A stretch of 7,459 nt of DNA from Chlorobiales bacterium (GTDB lineage Bacteria > Bacteroidota > Chlorobiia > Chlorobiales > Chlorobiaceae), in assembly GCA_022360355.1 (NCBI GenBank), contig JAKSCY010000190.1, positions 1-7,459 of the forward strand. The letters run 5' to 3'. How positions within the stretch are numbered: the stretch's first letter is position 1; each line of letters begins with the position of its first letter. The notes under the pieces were generated by a model that was not told where the DNA came from, ran no database searches, and was given only the letters and a program-made list of their open reading frames with translations. This document shows, piece after piece, positions 5,739 through 7,459 of the stretch. Both the position numbers and the translations under genes were made by a program.

Positions 5739-6272
5739 ATGAGTGAGAAAAAGCGGAAAAAAGAAGACTTTGATATTGATTTTGGATTTGGCGGCATTAA
5801 GCTTGGCGGATTATTTGACAACCTTGAAAAACTGGTTGATGCTGCCGCAAAACTCAAGGAATCAGGCGGGGAGTATAGAAAAGAGGGGGAAATTGATTTA
5901 AGTCACTTGAAAAAGGGAATGAAAGGGATTTTCGGTGTTACGGTCAAGACCGGAATTGGTGATGAGCAGCCTGTTGTTGAGTCCTTTGGCAACATCAGGA
6001 AAACACCGGAAGGCCCTAAGGTAGAAGAAGAACGTGAACCGTTATCGGACATTTTCGATGAAGAGGGTGCTATCGTGGTCATGCTTGAAATGCCGGGTGT
6101 TGCGAAAGAAGACATAACGGTTGATGTCGAGGGTGATATTCTTGAAGTTGTGGCACAAAGTCAGTCCAGAAAGTACAGGAAGGAACTTTTACTTCCCGCA
6201 CAGGTAGAGGCTGAAACAGTAGCATGGACATATAAAAACGGTGTGTTGGAAGTAACCATGAAGAAAGGCTGA
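5739..6272 (+). CDS. gvpH: Gas vesicle protein GvpH, Hsp20/alpha-crystallin family
   Basis: Protein of 177 residues. The N-terminal part is typical of gas-vesicle GvpH proteins: a polar start, DFGFGGIKLGGLFDNLEKLV and a helical stretch to about residue 45. Residues about 101-177 are an alpha-crystallin domain, with EPLSDIFDEEGAIVVMLEMPG followed by ITVDVEGDILEV, the basic strand YRKELLLP and the closing NGVLEVTMKK. The usual C-terminal I-x-I anchor is absent because the protein stops right after the last strand, which may limit oligomer size. Small heat-shock proteins hold aggregation-prone chains; here the likely client is a hydrophobic Gvp subunit. GGAG at 5726-5729 is nine bases before the ATG. 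The stop is one base from the next start, so the two genes are probably coupled. Confidence 0.92.
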   Translation: MSEKKRKKEDFDIDFGFGGIKLGGLFDNLEKLVDAAAKLKESGGEYRKEGEIDLSHLKKGMKGIFGVTVKTGIGDEQPVVESFGNIRKTPEGPKVEEEREPLSDIFDEEGAIVVMLEMPGVAKEDITVDVEGDILEVVAQSQSRKYRKELLLPAQVEAETVAWTYKNGVLEVTMKKG

Positions 6273-6273
6273 C

Positions 6274-7215
6274 ATGCCATTAAAAGGCCTGCTTGATCCG
6301 GCATTGAAGATAGTGATTTTTGGAGGAAAAGGGGGAGTAGGCAAAACAACTTCTGCATCAGCTACAGCGCTTTATCTTGCCCGGCAGCAGTATAAGACGC
6401 TTTTGATTTCAACAGATCCTGCTCATTCCCTTTCAGATAGTTTCGAATGCTCAATAGGCAACCACATTACCGAAGTTCAGGGAGCAAAACGGTTAAGCGT
6501 TCTCGAGATCGATGCAGACAAGGCGTTTGCAAAGTTTCGGCTTGAGCATGAGCCGGAAATCAGGAAACTGTTTGATACATCAACAGGCTTGGATGAGGAG
6601 GATATCGAATCCTTCATGAGCATGCCCATTCCCGGGATTGACGAAGTTATGGGTTTTAAAACTATTGTGGATATTATTGATGAAGCAAGATTTGAGAAGT
6701 ATGTGGTTGACACAGCGCCAACCGGTCACGCTTTGCGGTTGATAACGTCCCCCCGGCTTTTTGATGACTGGATAAAGGTTATGGCAAGGCTACGGTGGAA
6801 ATACCGTTATATGATCTCTCGATTTGCCGGGGAATACCGGCCTGATGAAGCGGATGACTTTCTTTTTGTAATGAAAAAGACCATCAGGAAAGTTCAAAAA
6901 CTGCTGCAAGACAAGACCCATTCCGAATTCATTGCTGTAACTATTCCCGAAGTGATGGCTATTGAGGAAACGAAAAGGTTTTTAATGCAGCTTAAAAAGC
7001 TCAATGTTGCCGTGAAACAGTTGATAATTAATAATGTGATGGAGTCCGAAGGTTGTGATTTTTGCCGGCAAAGAAAGCACAGTCAAAACGCTTGTCTTAC
7101 TGTTTTACATCAAGAGTTCAGCAATCTTGAGCTGGTCACGGTTCCATTGCAGCCAACAGAAGTCAAAGGAATCAAGGGTTTGCAAGTTATAATGCACCAT
7201 CTTTTCAGCTCATGA
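6274..7215 (+). CDS. ArsA/Get3-like ATPase of the gas vesicle cluster
   Basis: Protein of 313 residues, a single-domain member of the ArsA/GET3 branch of deviant-Walker P-loop ATPases. The P-loop GGKGGVGKTT is at 17-26 with the signature lysine at 19. Switch I is STDPAHSLSDSF at 46-57. Switch II is DTAPTGHALRL at 146-156. INN (252-254) and PLQPTEVKGI (291-300) are the nucleotide-binding end motifs. A C-x-x-C pair (C261, C264) sits where Get3 proteins bind a zinc at the dimer interface. No neighbouring arsenic gene is present, so arsenite export is unlikely. Get3 relatives shield hydrophobic segments, which would suit delivery of shell or tip proteins. AGAAAGG lies about six bases upstream of the ATG; the last bases overlap the next gene as ATGA. 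Confidence 0.93.
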   Translation: MPLKGLLDPALKIVIFGGKGGVGKTTSASATALYLARQQYKTLLISTDPAHSLSDSFECSIGNHITEVQGAKRLSVLEIDADKAFAKFRLEHEPEIRKLFDTSTGLDEEDIESFMSMPIPGIDEVMGFKTIVDIIDEARFEKYVVDTAPTGHALRLITSPRLFDDWIKVMARLRWKYRYMISRFAGEYRPDEADDFLFVMKKTIRKVQKLLQDKTHSEFIAVTIPEVMAIEETKRFLMQLKKLNVAVKQLIINNVMESEGCDFCRQRKHSQNACLTVLHQEFSNLELVTVPLQPTEVKGIKGLQVIMHHLFSS

Positions 7216-7459
7216 AAGAAGTTGTGGCAGTGAGCTATCAGGTTAAAGAAGCGCTTCCAAAGGATGTTGGCCGGGCCATTTGCCGGCTCGACCCACAGGA
7301 AATGCATCATCTTGGTTTTTCAGCAGGTCAAATTGTTATCATCCGTGGCAAGAGAGAAGCCCCTGTCCGGATTATGCCTTCTTATCCGGATGATCGGGGT
7401 AAAGCGATTGTGCAGATTGACGGTATTACAAGGGATAATGCACAGGTGGGGCTGAACGA
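7212..7459 (+). CDS. CDC48/VAT-like AAA ATPase, N-terminal part only (cut by window end)
   Basis: Open frame of 82 codons plus two bases, with no stop before the right edge. It begins MKEVVAVSYQVKEALPKDVG and continues through CRLDPQEMHHLGFSAGQIVI, IRGKREAPVRIMPSYPDDRG and VQIDGITRDNAQVGLNE. This is the double-psi beta-barrel N-domain found in CDC48/VAT/p97 proteins: the A-x-x-x-D-V-G-R start, the L-x-P-x-x-M...L-G-(F/L)-x-x-G-(D/Q) pattern, and the R-x-N-A-x-V-G end. The AAA domains would lie beyond the window. Such proteins unfold or extract polypeptides. Its ATG shares bases with the stop of the ArsA-like gene (ATGA), which supports a common operon and joint function. Confidence 0.88.
   Translation, partial: MKEVVAVSYQVKEALPKDVGRAICRLDPQEMHHLGFSAGQIVIIRGKREAPVRIMPSYPDDRGKAIVQIDGITRDNAQVGLN

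Overview
The window holds the left part of a gas vesicle gene cluster, read left to right from about 1816 to beyond the right edge. To its left lie an AT-rich regulator-like gene on the minus strand and roughly 900 bases with no convincing gene. The major shell protein GvpA, the AAA+ ATPase GvpN, a second GvpA-family protein (GvpJ-like) and a GvpH-type small heat-shock protein are recognisable from sequence, so the identity of the cluster is not in doubt. The mixture (gvpN, an Hsp20-type gvpH, an ArsA-like ATPase and a CDC48/VAT-like AAA protein) differs from cyanobacterial clusters. Together with moderate GC and Shine-Dalgarno starts, it suggests a gas-vacuolate anaerobic bacterium, such as a green sulfur bacterium or a member of Desulfobacterota. 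That placement is an inference of modest confidence; no marker gene is present.

Layout. 1-227: left edge, with a short GC-rich ORF (7-111, minus) that looks like a remnant, then an AT-only hairpin. 228-899 (minus): a helix-turn-helix plus PAS-domain protein. 900-1815: no convincing gene, only small overlapping ORFs on the minus strand, an 18-bp perfect palindrome and a possible leader hairpin before gvpA. 1816-2022: gvpA with a strong ribosome binding site. 2178-2846 and 2916-4031: two long, charged, helical proteins. The second carries about five 33-residue repeats, the period known from the cyanobacterial outer-surface protein GvpC, and ends in a winged-helix-like domain. 4073-5038: gvpN. 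5025-5372: a small basic coiled-coil protein overlapping gvpN. 5345-5692: gvpJ-like, overlapping the previous gene. 5739-6272: gvpH. 6274-7215: ArsA/Get3-like ATPase. 7212-7459: N-terminal part of a CDC48/VAT-like protein, cut by the window.

How the genes may work together. GvpA forms the ribbed wall. The GvpJ-like protein probably helps nucleate or cap it. GvpN is the ATPase needed for vesicle enlargement. The two repeat proteins are candidates for external wall-strengthening proteins. GvpH, the ArsA-like ATPase and the CDC48-like protein sit in one tightly packed block (1-nt gap, then a 4-nt overlap) and look like a chaperone and remodelling module for the very hydrophobic shell subunits. 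The gvpF/L, gvpG and gvpK genes are not in the window and would be expected to the right.
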